Origin: Clostridia bacterium
GTDB taxonomy: Bacteria > Bacillota > Clostridia > Oscillospirales > CAG-272
NCBI GenBank assembly: GCA_017503865.1
Contig: JAFVSI010000019.1
Span: 28,089-92,088 of the forward strand
DNA: 64,000 nucleotides
Reading direction: 5' to 3'
The position numbers and the translations under genes are program-made. Below the pieces are notes generated by a model that had not been told where the DNA came from, did no database searches, and was given only the letters and a program-made list of their open reading frames with translations. How positions within the stretch are numbered: the first letter of the stretch is position 1; each line of letters opens with the position of its first letter. Positions 34,568 through 44,538 of the stretch are shown here, in pieces.

Positions 34568-35884
34568 ATGAAGAAAAAGATTATAAGAGCCTTGTCGCTT
34601 CTTTTGTCTGTCTTGATGATAGTTTTGAGCTTTACCTCTTGTAGATCTCTTGGGGAGCCGATACTTACACTTGACGGCACAGAGCTTTCGGAGAACGTTT
34701 ATATGCTTTTTCTCTCAAGACTCAAGGGTAACCTTGCGAGTGCCGCAAATTACAGCACCGAGGCACTCAAGGACAGCTTTTGGGATATGGTTGTTTCAAA
34801 CGACGGAACAACGAGAGACGAGTCGTATAAATCTCAGATACTTGAAGAATGCAAATTCTACCTTGCCGCCCTCGACCTTTTTGATGAGCTTCGACTCAAG
34901 CTTCCCGACTCTTATATTGAAGAGATCGACCGGAATCTTGCCGATCTTGTCGAAGGTGACGCAAACGGCAGCAAGACCGCTTTCAACAGTATATTGGCGG
35001 AATACGGAGCAAACTATGACGTTCTCAGAGAAGCGTTCTTAATTGAGGCAAAGCTCAGCTACCTTAACGAATATCTTTACGGAAAGGGCGGCTCGAAGAT
35101 AGGTGCTGAGGTCATAGAGGACTATTATCAGTCAAAGTACGTCCGCTTCAAGCACGTATTTTTCTACACCTACACCCCTGTTTACGAGACCGATTCCGAC
35201 GGAAACGATATTTATTATCTTGACACCTATGCCAAAAAGGTAGCCTACGATACATCTGCACTTAAGAGACGTGCGGCTGACGGTAGTGAGGCAAAGGACA
35301 AAAACGGTGACGTTATTTACGAAACGGCAGACGGAAAGATTGCTTACGATAAGAAAAACGGTAGCCGAGCCCCCCTGTACGACGATAACGGTTATATCGT
35401 CACCCGTAAGTTTACAGAAAAAGAGCTTATCTCGGTAAACGATGATGCAACTCTTATTATGGAAGCACTTGAGGGCAACGAGGGCAACTATACCCTCTTT
35501 GACAGCTACGTTGAAAACTACAGCGAGGACGAGGGCAGCCTTAAATATACGAACGGATTTTATATGACTGCCGAGTCGAATTACGACTCACCCGAGGTGC
35601 TCGAGGCAGTTCTTGAAATGGAGAACGGCGAGATAAGAAAGATATACTCGGAGTATGGCATTCATATAGTTATGAAATATGAGCTTGACAAAAACGGATA
35701 CGCCAAGACTGAGAATTCCGACTTCTTTGTAAGTGCAAATACGGGTAACTTCGTCTTTATAAACGAGCTTATGTCAATTCTCCTTAGTGAAAGACTTTCG
35801 AGAGCCATTTCTGCTGTCAAGGTCAACGGGGAAAGCTATGACGCTATAAGTATAAAAAATATTGGAGCAAATTTCTATTACTAA
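34568..35884 (+). CDS. Lipoprotein with a foldase (SurA/PrsA-like) plan
   Basis: Predicted outer-face lipoprotein of 438 residues. The signal peptide (MKKKIIRALSLLLSVLMIVL) ends in the lipobox SFTSC. A helical domain (about 35-170, starting ILTLDGTELSENVYMLFLSR) resembles the SurA-type N-terminal domain. The second half has a split parvulin-like pattern (RFKHVFFYTY and YGIHIVMKYEL), with a charged insert in between. This suggests a post-translocational chaperone such as PrsA, but the prolyl-isomerase residues are not clearly conserved, so activity is uncertain. A similar gene lies at 42401. Confidence 0.65.
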   Translation: MKKKIIRALSLLLSVLMIVLSFTSCRSLGEPILTLDGTELSENVYMLFLSRLKGNLASAANYSTEALKDSFWDMVVSNDGTTRDESYKSQILEECKFYLAALDLFDELRLKLPDSYIEEIDRNLADLVEGDANGSKTAFNSILAEYGANYDVLREAFLIEAKLSYLNEYLYGKGGSKIGAEVIEDYYQSKYVRFKHVFFYTYTPVYETDSDGNDIYYLDTYAKKVAYDTSALKRRAADGSEAKDKNGDVIYETADGKIAYDKKNGSRAPLYDDNGYIVTRKFTEKELISVNDDATLIMEALEGNEGNYTLFDSYVENYSEDEGSLKYTNGFYMTAESNYDSPEVLEAVLEMENGEIRKIYSEYGIHIVMKYELDKNGYAKTENSDFFVSANTGNFVFINELMSILLSERLSRAISAVKVNGESYDAISIKNIGANFYY

Positions 35885-35888
35885 TTTA

Positions 35889-35917
35889 TTGACACGGCGA
35901 AAAATAAGTGGTACAAT
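35889..35917 (+). promoter_or_regulatory. Promoter of alaS
   Basis: TTGACA (35889-35894) and TACAAT (35912-35917) with a 17-base spacer and an extended -10 (TGG). The 51-base leader is too short for a T-box and none is seen. Confidence 0.8.
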
Positions 35918-35968
35918 ATAGATTTAGTAGAGTTTTATCTAATTTAAAAAGAAAGGTTTATTACAACT

Positions 35969-38596
35969 ATGAAATGGACTTCACTTAACGAACTGCGTGA
36001 AAAGTATCTTTCTTTCTTTGAATCGAAGGGGCATCTTCGTTTGCCCTCTTTTCCGCTTGTTCCTATAAACGATAAATCGTTGCTTCTCATAAATTCGGGA
36101 ATGGCTCCTATGAAAAAGTTTTTCACAGGAGAGGAGATCCCCCCTCGCAACCGTGTAACCACCTGCCAGAAGTGTATTCGTACACCCGACCTTGAAAGAG
36201 TCGGTCACACGGCACGTCACGGTACTTATTTCGAGATGCTCGGAAACTTCTCGTTTGGCGATTATTTCAAGGACGAGGCTATTCCGTGGGCTTGGGAATT
36301 TCTTACCGAGTGGCTCGAGATTCCCGCGGACAAGCTCTGGCCCTCTATCTACGAAAACGACGAGGAAGCTTTTGTTCTTTGGAAGGACAAGGTGGGAGTT
36401 GATCCCGCAAAGATAGTCAGACTTGGTAAGGCTGACAACTTCTGGGAGCACGGAAGCGGCCCTTGCGGACCTTGCTCCGAGATATATTTTGACAGAGGAC
36501 TCAAATACGGCTGTGGCTCTCCTGACTGTAAGCCCGGCTGTGACTGTGACAGATTTATGGAGATCTGGAACAACGTATTCTCTCAGTTCAACAATGACGG
36601 AAACGGTAATTATACCGAGCTTGCACAGAAAAATATCGATACCGGTATGGGACTTGAGCGTCTTGCTTGCGTAATGCAGGGTGTTGACAATCTCTTTGAG
36701 GTCGATACCGTTAGAAAGATTCTTGATACAGTTTGTGCTATCGCAGGTAAGACCTACGGAGTGGACGCAAAGAATGACGTATCTATCCGTGTTATTACCG
36801 ACCACATCAGAAGCTCGACCTTTATGATTTGTGACGGTGTTATCCCTTCAAACGAGGGACGCGGCTACGTGCTTCGTAGAATACTTCGCCGTGCTTGCCG
36901 TCACGCAAAGCTCCTCGGTATTGACCGTGCATTCCTTCCCGAGCTTTGTGAGGTAGTTATCGGTGAAAACGTGGACGCATATCCCGAGCTTGCTGATAAG
37001 AAGGATTACATTCTTAAGATAATAGCTACCGAGGAAAGCAGATTTGACGTTACTATTGACGCAGGTCTTTCAATTCTCGGTGACATAATGGCAAAGAGCG
37101 AGTCCGAGGGTAAGAAGGTCATCTCGGGCGAGGACGTGTTCAAGCTCTACGATACCTTTGGCTTCCCGATAGACCTCACCCGTGAGATAGCAGACGAAAA
37201 GGGCTTCTCAATTGATGAGGACGAGTTTGCAAAGCTTATGAAGGAGCAAAAGAACAGAGCAAGAGCGGCAAGAGGAAATGTCGGTGGATGGGATGAGAGC
37301 TCAAAATCACTCATTTCTTCGCTTGAAAAGACGGAATTTGTGGGATACGCCACCACTTCTTGTGAAGCTAAGGTCGTTGCAATTATCGCTGACGATATGC
37401 TTGTTGACGAGGTAAGCGAGGGAGAATGTACAATTATTCTTGACAAGACCACCTTCTACGGAGAGGGCGGCGGTCAGGTCGGCGACACAGGTTGCATAGG
37501 TACTGACGATAAGTGTGCGTCTGTCCTTGATACCAAGAAGACCGATGGAATCTATCTCCATATTTGTAATATAAACGAAGGAATTATAAAGGTTGGCGAC
37601 GTAGTTTGTGCCGAGGTTGACGCAGAGCGTCGTGCGGCTATAATGCGTAACCACTCCTCACTCCATCTGCTTCAGGCAGCACTGCGTGAGGTGCTTGGCA
37701 AGCACGTTGAGCAGGCGGGCTCTTACGTTGACGAAAAGAACGGACGCTTCGACTTCACTCACTTCGCGGCAGTTACACCCGATGAGCTTCAGAAGGTTGA
37801 GGCAATCGTAAACCGTAACATTCTCGCAGGCGTCACTGTTGATACTGTTGAGACTGACATTGAAAGTGCTAAAAAGATGGGAGCTATGGCTCTCTTCGGT
37901 GAAAAGTACGGCAAGATAGTAAGAGTTGTTAAAATGGGAGAGTGTTCTACCGAATTTTGTGGTGGTACGCACGTTGACAACACTGCAAAGGTCGGACTCT
38001 TCAAGATAGTTTCCGAGTCCTCGGTAGCAGCAGGCGTTCGCCGTATTGAGTGTACTACGGGACTTGGAGTGCTTGCAATTCTCGAGGAGCAGAAAAAGGC
38101 TATTGCTGACGTAGCAAGCGAGCTTAAGACTCAGCCTGCTGATATTGCAAAGCGTGCTTCTCAGCTTCAGGGTGAGCTTCATACAGCAAAGAAGGAAATT
38201 GAGTCCCTTAACTCCAAGCTTGCAAACTCCAAGCTTGCGGGACTTATTGATACAGCTAAGACTGTTGGCGAGGTCAAGCTTATAGTTGCAAAGCTTGACG
38301 ATATGCAGATTGACGCTGCAAGAAGCCTCTCCGATGAGATAAAGGCAAAACACGAGGATGCAGTTTCGGTATTCGCAGTTGCGGCAAATGGAAAGCTTAA
38401 CTTTATTGCATCTGCCGGTAAGAAGGCTGTTGCGGCAGGCGTTCACGCAGGAAAGCTTGTCGGTGCTGTTGCGGCAGTAACAGGCGGTAAGGGCGGCGGA
38501 CGTCCCGATAACGCAATGGCGGGCGGTGCCGATGCGTCAAAGACGCTCGAGGCACTTGCTTCAGCAGAAGCAACACTCGCTTCAATGCTCAAATAA
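35969..38596 (+). CDS. alaS: Alanyl-tRNA synthetase
   Basis: Class II synthetase charging tRNA-Ala, 875 residues, full length. The catalytic domain starts WTSLNELREKYLSFFESKGH and has the motif-2 region RVTTCQKCIRTPDLERVG. The editing domain carries the zinc histidines in RNHSSLHLLQAALREVLG and CGGTHVDNTAKVG. The C-Ala oligomerisation domain ends the protein. A four-cysteine insert (GCGSPDCKPGCDCD, about residues 180-193) lies near the active site, as in a number of bacterial AlaRS. It has its own promoter and is followed by a hairpin. Confidence 0.98.
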   Translation: MKWTSLNELREKYLSFFESKGHLRLPSFPLVPINDKSLLLINSGMAPMKKFFTGEEIPPRNRVTTCQKCIRTPDLERVGHTARHGTYFEMLGNFSFGDYFKDEAIPWAWEFLTEWLEIPADKLWPSIYENDEEAFVLWKDKVGVDPAKIVRLGKADNFWEHGSGPCGPCSEIYFDRGLKYGCGSPDCKPGCDCDRFMEIWNNVFSQFNNDGNGNYTELAQKNIDTGMGLERLACVMQGVDNLFEVDTVRKILDTVCAIAGKTYGVDAKNDVSIRVITDHIRSSTFMICDGVIPSNEGRGYVLRRILRRACRHAKLLGIDRAFLPELCEVVIGENVDAYPELADKKDYILKIIATEESRFDVTIDAGLSILGDIMAKSESEGKKVISGEDVFKLYDTFGFPIDLTREIADEKGFSIDEDEFAKLMKEQKNRARAARGNVGGWDESSKSLISSLEKTEFVGYATTSCEAKVVAIIADDMLVDEVSEGECTIILDKTTFYGEGGGQVGDTGCIGTDDKCASVLDTKKTDGIYLHICNINEGIIKVGDVVCAEVDAERRAAIMRNHSSLHLLQAALREVLGKHVEQAGSYVDEKNGRFDFTHFAAVTPDELQKVEAIVNRNILAGVTVDTVETDIESAKKMGAMALFGEKYGKIVRVVKMGECSTEFCGGTHVDNTAKVGLFKIVSESSVAAGVRRIECTTGLGVLAILEEQKKAIADVASELKTQPADIAKRASQLQGELHTAKKEIESLNSKLANSKLAGLIDTAKTVGEVKLIVAKLDDMQIDAARSLSDEIKAKHEDAVSVFAVAANGKLNFIASAGKKAVAAGVHAGKLVGAVAAVTGGKGGGRPDNAMAGGADASKTLEALASAEATLASMLK

Positions 38597-38610
38597 ATAA
38601 TTTAAAACTT

Positions 38611-38642
38611 CAAATGCTTCGGGGTAACACTCGAAGCATTTG
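38611..38642 (+). terminator. Hairpin after alaS
   Basis: Perfect 11-base arms (CAAATGCTTCG and complement) with a 10-base loop and only a short T-run. It may be a partial terminator between alaS and the phosphatase gene. Confidence 0.65.
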
Positions 38643-38658
38643 TTTGAGAGGAATTAAA

Positions 38659-39480
38659 ATGAATTTCAACAATCCTTCACTTGATATAATCAAGAATAAA
38701 AAGCTCTTTGTGTTCGATATGGACGGCACCGTTTATCTTGGCGGAATACCGTTTGAGTTTGCAAAAAGGTTTATTTTAAATCTTAGAAAAGCAGGAAAAA
38801 GAGTGTTGTTTTTTACAAACAATGCTTCGCACACAGATTCGTTTTATATAAATAAACTTAACAAGATGGGTTTCGACGTCTCGGAAAATGAAATAATGAC
38901 CTCGGGCGATGTTACTGTCGAATTTTTAAATAGACATAGAATCGGACGCAAGGTTTATCTGCTCGGTGTTCAAGAATTGATTGAGGATTTTTCTAATAAA
39001 GGTATCGACCTCATAAGCGGAAAAGAGGAAAAAACCGACATTGTTGTTACAAGCTTTGACACAACACTTACTTATGAAAAACTTGACAATGCTTGTCGAC
39101 TTATAAGAAACGGTGCGGAATTTTTTAGTACGCATCCTGACTTTAACTGTCCCACCGAGACAGGATTCATTCCCGACAGCGGAGCTATAACGGCATTTAT
39201 AACCGCGTCAACGGGCAAGACTCCTACGTATTTTGGAAAACCCTACCGCGAGACTATCGAGATGATAGCAGAGGCAACCGGAGTAGACAAAAGTGAGATG
39301 TGCATTTTCGGCGACAGACTTTATACCGATATAGCTCTCGGCAAAAAATTCGGTGTTACCTCGGTACTCGTTTTGTCGGGTGAAACACAGCCTGATGACG
39401 TTGAAGCTGCACTTGACACAGAGAAGCCCGATTTTGTTTTCAATTCACTTGATGACCTTGACAGGGAAATGTTTTCGTAA
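38659..39480 (+). CDS. HAD-superfamily phosphatase, NagD/PNPase-like
   Basis: Cytosolic phosphatase of the HAD IIA group, 273 residues. The nucleophile motif is VFDMDGTVYLGG (near residue 18), motif II is FFTNNAS, and the C-terminal acidic motif is CIFGDRLYTDIALGKKFG. This group includes NagD (ribonucleotide monophosphatase) and 4-nitrophenylphosphatase-like enzymes; the substrate is unknown here. I chose ATG 38659, which has GAGAGGA 6-7 bases upstream; the longer reading frame would start inside the alaS hairpin. Confidence 0.9.
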   Translation: MNFNNPSLDIIKNKKLFVFDMDGTVYLGGIPFEFAKRFILNLRKAGKRVLFFTNNASHTDSFYINKLNKMGFDVSENEIMTSGDVTVEFLNRHRIGRKVYLLGVQELIEDFSNKGIDLISGKEEKTDIVVTSFDTTLTYEKLDNACRLIRNGAEFFSTHPDFNCPTETGFIPDSGAITAFITASTGKTPTYFGKPYRETIEMIAEATGVDKSEMCIFGDRLYTDIALGKKFGVTSVLVLSGETQPDDVEAALDTEKPDFVFNSLDDLDREMFS

Positions 39481-39515
39481 ACCTTATAAAGCTGATAAGA
39501 AAGGGGGAATAGAAT

Positions 39516-41270
39516 ATGGCGTTTGATTCGGGAATGCTCGCTTGTACACTCTCCGAGATAAGAAAACTTGCACTCGGGGCGAGAATTGAGAAAGTATATC
39601 AGCCCGAGCGAGACGAGATAGTAATTCAAATGCGTTCAATAGAGGGAGAAAAACGTCTGCTTATAAACGCGGGCTCTAATAATCCCCGTATTGGATTTTC
39701 TGCTGTAAAGCGAGAGAATCCTCAAAATCCTCCGATGTTTTGTATGCTTCTCCGTAAGTATTTGCAGGGTTCGCGTCTTGTTTCGGTAGAGCAGGCGTCC
39801 TTTGACAGAATCGCAATACTTGAGTTTGCGGGCTACGATGAGATGGGATTTGAGTGCCGCAGATTTCTTATTGCCGAGCTTATGGGAAGATACAGCAACC
39901 TTATCTATGCCGATAAGGATAAAAAAATAGTGTCGGCTCTTAAAACTCTCGACATTTCAAACGCATCCGAGAGACAAATTCTACCCGGAATGACCTACAA
40001 GCTACCCGATGCACGTGGAAAGCTCGATCCCTTTGCCGTATCACGCGAGGATTTTTTTGAGATATATGAAAAAGCTCCCGAAGAAAAATCTTGCGAAAAG
40101 CTTTTGATATCGACCTTTATGGGCTTTTCTCCCGCTGTTGCGAGAGAAATAGTTTTCCGTGCGACAAGACACACCGACACACCTGTAAAATATGCCTCTG
40201 CCGAGGAAATTTACGAGCAGTTTTCGATTGTTTTGGACGTTATAAAGTCCGAGAATTTTGAGCCTACGCTCGTCTATGACGGTGCAACGCCCGTCGAATA
40301 TGCTTTTTTGCCACTTACACAGTATACGGAATGCAAAATAGAATCGTTTGAGAGTGCGGGAGCACTTCTTGACGCTTTTTTCGGTGAACGGGATAAGGAG
40401 CAGCGAGTAAGGCAGAGGGCGTCGGACATTTTGAAGCTTCTCACAAATGCAGAGGCGAGACTCTCAAAGAAGCTGGAGCTTCAAAGAGCAGAGCTTGTCG
40501 ATTGTGAAAAGGGAAGTGAGTATAAAAAGATCGGCGACCTTATCACCGCAAACATCTACAAGCTTTCGCGAGGAGACAAGACGGTCGTGCTTGACGATTA
40601 CGAAAGCTATGACGAGGACGGCAATTTTGCAAGGATTACCGTCCAGCTTGATTCAAGGCTCTCTCCGTCTGCAAACGCCCAGAGATATTACAAAAAATAT
40701 ACCAAGGCAAGAAACGCAAAGCTCGAGCTTGCAAAGCAAATTGAGCTTGGCGAGGCAGAGCTTCAGTATATTTATACCGTTTTCGACTCGCTTACAAGAG
40801 CCGAGACGCCTACCGACCTTCTTGAGATCCGTGATGAGCTTTATCGCTCGGGATATGCGTCGAGAATGAAGAATTATCACGAAAGAAAGGCACAAAATCC
40901 TACCGTTATGAAGTTCGTGACCGAGGACGGAATGAAGATCCTTTGCGGTAAGAACAATCTTCAAAACGAGTATATAACGCACAAGCTTGCCGAAAAGAGC
41001 GACTATTGGTTCCACGTAAAGAATATGCCCGGCTCGCACGTCCTTCTCGTTACCGAGGGCAAAGAGCCTACCGACCTTGATTTTACAAGAGCTGCAGAGG
41101 TTGCGGCATACTATTCAAAGGCAGAGGGTGCTAATATTGCGGTTGACTACACACTTGCTAAAAACGTAAAAAAAGTGCCGTCGGGAAAGCCGGGACTTGT
41201 TATATATCACACTAATTGGACAGCCTACGTCACACCCGATGAAAAGATAATTCAGTCAATGAGAAAATAA
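39516..41270 (+). CDS. rqcH: Ribosome quality control protein RqcH (NFACT family)
   Basis: Binds stalled 50S-peptidyl-tRNA and recruits tRNA-Ala to add alanine tails that mark the nascent chain for degradation. 584 residues: NFACT-N domain (1-180, MAFDSGMLACTLSEI), helix-hairpin-helix part, long coiled coil (about 290-440) and NFACT-R domain with SDYWFHVKNMPGSHVLL (about 490-506). The old name is fibronectin-binding protein, but there is no signal peptide. It shares a region with alaS and pth, which fits alanine tailing and release of stalled chains. Confidence 0.93.
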   Translation: MAFDSGMLACTLSEIRKLALGARIEKVYQPERDEIVIQMRSIEGEKRLLINAGSNNPRIGFSAVKRENPQNPPMFCMLLRKYLQGSRLVSVEQASFDRIAILEFAGYDEMGFECRRFLIAELMGRYSNLIYADKDKKIVSALKTLDISNASERQILPGMTYKLPDARGKLDPFAVSREDFFEIYEKAPEEKSCEKLLISTFMGFSPAVAREIVFRATRHTDTPVKYASAEEIYEQFSIVLDVIKSENFEPTLVYDGATPVEYAFLPLTQYTECKIESFESAGALLDAFFGERDKEQRVRQRASDILKLLTNAEARLSKKLELQRAELVDCEKGSEYKKIGDLITANIYKLSRGDKTVVLDDYESYDEDGNFARITVQLDSRLSPSANAQRYYKKYTKARNAKLELAKQIELGEAELQYIYTVFDSLTRAETPTDLLEIRDELYRSGYASRMKNYHERKAQNPTVMKFVTEDGMKILCGKNNLQNEYITHKLAEKSDYWFHVKNMPGSHVLLVTEGKEPTDLDFTRAAEVAAYYSKAEGANIAVDYTLAKNVKKVPSGKPGLVIYHTNWTAYVTPDEKIIQSMRK

Positions 41271-41299
41271 AAAAGCAGTTTGCAACGCAAACTGCTTTT
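41271..41299. terminator. Bidirectional terminator between rqcH and hprK
   Basis: Perfect 13-base arms (AAAAGCAGTTTGC and complement) with an AAC loop, T-runs on both sides, between convergent genes. Confidence 0.92.
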
Positions 41300-41312
41300 T
41301 TTGTATCTTTGA

Positions 41313-42239
41313 TTAAAGAACCTGCTCCATGAGGCGTTTGTTGAATTCCTCAGCGGTGTTATAGCCCATCTTTTTCTGGCGGTTGTTCATAGCCGCTATT
41401 TCGAGAATGATTGCAAGGTTACGTCCGGGCTTTACGGGGATAGTTAGCGAGGGGATCTTAATACCGAGAATATCGGCAAACTCCTCGTCAAGACCGAAGC
41501 GGTCGTAAATCTTGTCGGCATCCCAGGGCTCGAGATTGATAACAAGGTCGATCTTCTCGGTAGCCTTGACCGAGCCCATACCGAAAAGTCTGCGGACGTC
41601 AACAACACCGATTCCTCGAAGCTCAATATAGTATTTTATAAGGTCGGGAGCACTGCCAACGAGTGTTTTTGCAGAAACTCTCTTTATCTCGACCGCATCG
41701 TCTGCGATAAGACGGTGACCTCTCTTTACAAGCTCGATAGCCGTTTCACTCTTACCGATTCCGCTGTCACCGAGAATGAGTACACCCTCGCCGTAAACTT
41801 CGACAAGAACACCGTGACGGGTGATTCTGGGAGCTAAGTGAGTGTTGAGAGACGCAGTAAGAGCCGCTGTAAACGAGCTTGTTCTGTCGGCTGTTTCAAG
41901 CAGAGCGATCTCGTAAAGCTCGGCAAATTCCTTCATTTCTGGGAATATGGGAAGGCTTGTCGACATTATGAGAACGATAGGCTTTAATTTAAAGAAGGTC
42001 TCAAGTCTTGCATATCTTTCAGCCTCGTTAAGCTCGGAAAGATAGCGATGCTCAAGTCTGCCTATAACTTGTATTCTAAAAGAATCAAAAAGCTCGGTAT
42101 AGCCTGCGAGAGCAAGGCCCGGGCGATTGACCTCAGGGCTCGTTACCATTATTTCGTTTGCGTCTTTAGGCAAATAGATCTCCTTGAGCTGAAATTCTTT
42201 TATAAGAGAAGCCAGAGAAATGCTGTATTTTGATTCCAT
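41313..42239 (-). CDS. hprK: HPr kinase/phosphorylase
   Basis: Phosphorylates and dephosphorylates serine 46 of HPr, the central switch of carbon catabolite control in low-GC Gram-positives. 308 residues, the normal size. The P-loop is GDSGIGKSE (about 153-161), and the family signature IELRGIGVVDVRRLFGMGSV is intact. The substrate-binding loop before the signature and the C-terminal helix are present. It stands alone, with an extended -10 (TGTTATAAT) about 30 bases upstream on the minus strand, and lacks the lgt or ptsH neighbours often found. CcpA is not in the window. Confidence 0.97.
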   Translation of the reverse strand: MESKYSISLASLIKEFQLKEIYLPKDANEIMVTSPEVNRPGLALAGYTELFDSFRIQVIGRLEHRYLSELNEAERYARLETFFKLKPIVLIMSTSLPIFPEMKEFAELYEIALLETADRTSSFTAALTASLNTHLAPRITRHGVLVEVYGEGVLILGDSGIGKSETAIELVKRGHRLIADDAVEIKRVSAKTLVGSAPDLIKYYIELRGIGVVDVRRLFGMGSVKATEKIDLVINLEPWDADKIYDRFGLDEEFADILGIKIPSLTIPVKPGRNLAIILEIAAMNNRQKKMGYNTAEEFNKRLMEQVL

Positions 42240-42400
42240 TACGTTTACCTCGCTTTATATCGTTAATGAAATTATAACACATTACGGCTGAAAATGAAAG
42301 AGTATTCGTCATATTTTTTAAGAAAAATGATTTTATTCATAATACGGACACAAAAGGGAGTTATAATTAGGATGTATAAATGTTTTTTTAGGAGAAATAT

Positions 42401-43543
42401 ATGCGTACAAAAAGATATATAAAGGTCCTTTCGCTCTTAATTTCCTGTTTGATTTGCCTTGCGAGCCTTTCTTCCTGTGCTTTGGGCGGAGAGCTTCGCT
42501 CTGTAGGTAAGGTCGGGGAATACGACGTACCGTACGAGGAGCTGTATTTCCTTGCAAACTCATATAAGGCAAGTCTTGAAGATAAATACGGAGAGTATGC
42601 TACCCTTGACGCTGATACTAAGGCGGCGTTTGACGGTGAGCTTAAGGAGCTTGTTTATTCGAATATCGTTACGAATTACGCTATCCTTAGTCTTTGCAAA
42701 AAAGACGGTCTTACACTTGACAGTGACGGAGTTGACGAGCGTGTTGACGAATACATAGGACTTATAATCGAGTCGAATTTTGACGGAAGCAAGAGTGATT
42801 ATAAGGAGAGTATGAAAGCATACTACCTTACCGACCACTACGTGCGTTTTACCTCTGCGGTTGACATTCTCTATTCCGATTTTCTGGCAAATGAGTTTGA
42901 GAGATCGGAGGACGAGCTTAGCGAAGAAGCTCTTTCCGAGATCGTAAAGAACGAGTTTGCACGCACTTGGCACATAATGATCTTTAACGATGAGGGCGAG
43001 TCGGTTGAGGCAAACCGTGCAAAAGCGGAAGAGGCACTCTCAAAGCTTCGCGACGGCTCGATGACAATGTATAAGCTCATAGGAAGCTCATACAACGAGG
43101 ACCTTTCGCTTAGCAGCCTTGACGGTATTTATTTTGCAAAGGGAACGAGAGATAAGGCTTACGAGTCTGCGGCGTTTGCTCTTGAGGTGGGTGGCTACAG
43201 CGACGTTATAGAGCTTTCCTACGAAAATCCGCAGGGAGCAGTCGTGAGTGCCTTTTGTATTCTTCAACGTCTTGAAATTGAAGATGCCTACGTAAAGCAA
43301 AATTTTTCGGGGCTTAGAGACGAATACGTAAATTCGAAGATAAGCGGAATGCTTGACGAGGTCAAGAAGGAGCTTGTGTTCGAGCCTAACGAATACGGTA
43401 CCTCACTTGAACTTGCGGCACTTGAGGACGCAACGGCATTGTCGACTACGTCAATCGTTTTGGCTCTTGTTTCGCTTGTTTTGGTAGCGGCTGTAGCCGT
43501 AATTGTCGTTATTGTTATTAAAAAGAAAAAAGCTTCTGAATAA
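42401..43543 (+). CDS. Foldase-like lipoprotein with a C-terminal membrane helix
   Basis: A 380-residue secreted protein. The signal peptide ends in the lipobox SLSSC. A SurA-type helical region (about 30-170) follows, then a parvulin-like pattern from WHIMIFNDEGESVEANRAKAEEAL (about 190) to about 290. A second hydrophobic segment lies near the end (about 350-373, IVLALVSLVLVAAVAVIVVIVI) and finishes in KKKKASE. It would thus be held by a lipid at one end and a helix at the other, which is unusual. The plan recalls PrsA-type chaperones, but key isomerase residues are not evident. It shares an operon with the next gene. Confidence 0.6.
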   Translation: MRTKRYIKVLSLLISCLICLASLSSCALGGELRSVGKVGEYDVPYEELYFLANSYKASLEDKYGEYATLDADTKAAFDGELKELVYSNIVTNYAILSLCKKDGLTLDSDGVDERVDEYIGLIIESNFDGSKSDYKESMKAYYLTDHYVRFTSAVDILYSDFLANEFERSEDELSEEALSEIVKNEFARTWHIMIFNDEGESVEANRAKAEEALSKLRDGSMTMYKLIGSSYNEDLSLSSLDGIYFAKGTRDKAYESAAFALEVGGYSDVIELSYENPQGAVVSAFCILQRLEIEDAYVKQNFSGLRDEYVNSKISGMLDEVKKELVFEPNEYGTSLELAALEDATALSTTSIVLALVSLVLVAAVAVIVVIVIKKKKASE

Positions 43544-43557
43544 AAGAGGTGAATAAA

Positions 43558-44496
43558 TTGAACGGAAGAAATTTAAACGTTCGTTACCGCCGCAACGTTT
43601 ATGCAAAAACGCGAATGAAGGTAATTGCCATTATTTCTGCGGTGGTACTTGCTATTTTGCTTATAGCGTTCTTGGTTGTTGGCGGAATGCTCAAAAACAA
43701 GGTCGATGACGACCGAAACAAGGGCGGCGAGGAGCAGCCCTCAGGTATTGATTCTCCTTCTCCCGAGATAACTGTCGGGGCGGTAAAGGGATACGGAATA
43801 TCCCTTTCGGGAGTAAATACAACAAAGATTTCCGACAAAGCAACCGAGATACAAAAGGCGGGCGGAAGTAATATGAGCTTTGTTACCCGTGATTCCTCGG
43901 GCAAGGAGCTATATAAATCTTCTCTTGCACAAAGTATGGGAAAGCAGTCGGGTTCGGATTTAATTGACGTAAGTGACATAAACAGCCGTGCGGCTAACAA
44001 AGGTCTTTCTGCAAGTGCGATAGTTCCTGTAAATGCTTTTGGTAAAAAGGATAATCTTGAACGTGCAACTCAGCTCTTTTACGATGCGGCAATTTGTGCT
44101 GAGCTTTGCCGTGAGGGTGCTGATGACGTTCTTATAAGACTTGACGGACAAAAGATAAGCGATTCAAATATTGAGGAGCTTCTCAGATTTGCCGATTGGG
44201 TAAAGGGGCTTGATGCCGAAGCTACGATCGGTGTAGCAATAACTCTTGACGTTCTTGAAGGACAGGGTGCTGAGGTATACGTCGGAAGATTGGTAGAAAA
44301 GTTCGACTTTATGGCACTTGACTTAACAAACGAAAAGCCCTGGGAGTCAAATGACTCGGGCAGCGAGATGCAGTTTTACTTAATTATGTATAAAATGAGA
44401 GTTCTTCTTCCCGATGCCTCGGGCAGTGAGCTTACACTTATGACCGATTATCTCAAAAAGCTCGGTGTTGAAAATTGGCAAACGGTAGCACCATAA
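43558..44496 (+). CDS. Membrane-anchored protein of unknown function
   Basis: About 312 residues: a short basic head, one membrane helix (about 20-42) and a linker rich in G, E, P and S. An outside domain of about 240 residues follows, with alternating strand and helix patterns (DVLIRLDGQKI, ATIGVAITLDVLE, DFMALDLTNEKPW), as in TIM-barrel hydrolases. I do not recognise a family and see no sure catalytic residues. The start is likely TTG at 43558, because AGAGGTG lies 6 bases before it; the GTG inside that site is a worse choice. It follows the foldase-like lipoprotein by 14 bases. Confidence 0.6.
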   Translation: MNGRNLNVRYRRNVYAKTRMKVIAIISAVVLAILLIAFLVVGGMLKNKVDDDRNKGGEEQPSGIDSPSPEITVGAVKGYGISLSGVNTTKISDKATEIQKAGGSNMSFVTRDSSGKELYKSSLAQSMGKQSGSDLIDVSDINSRAANKGLSASAIVPVNAFGKKDNLERATQLFYDAAICAELCREGADDVLIRLDGQKISDSNIEELLRFADWVKGLDAEATIGVAITLDVLEGQGAEVYVGRLVEKFDFMALDLTNEKPWESNDSGSEMQFYLIMYKMRVLLPDASGSELTLMTDYLKKLGVENWQTVAP

Positions 44497-44501
44497 ATAA
44501 A

Positions 44502-44531
44502 AAAACACGGTGGATTTCTCCACCGTGTTTT
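44502..44531. terminator. Bidirectional terminator
   Basis: Perfect 13-base arms (AAAACACGGTGGA and complement) with a short loop, between convergent genes. Confidence 0.9.
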
Positions 44532-44538
44532 TTATTGT

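Noticed and set aside
35918-35968. A possible T-box leader before alaS.
   Set aside because: Only about 50 bases lie between promoter and start, and no T-box sequence is seen.
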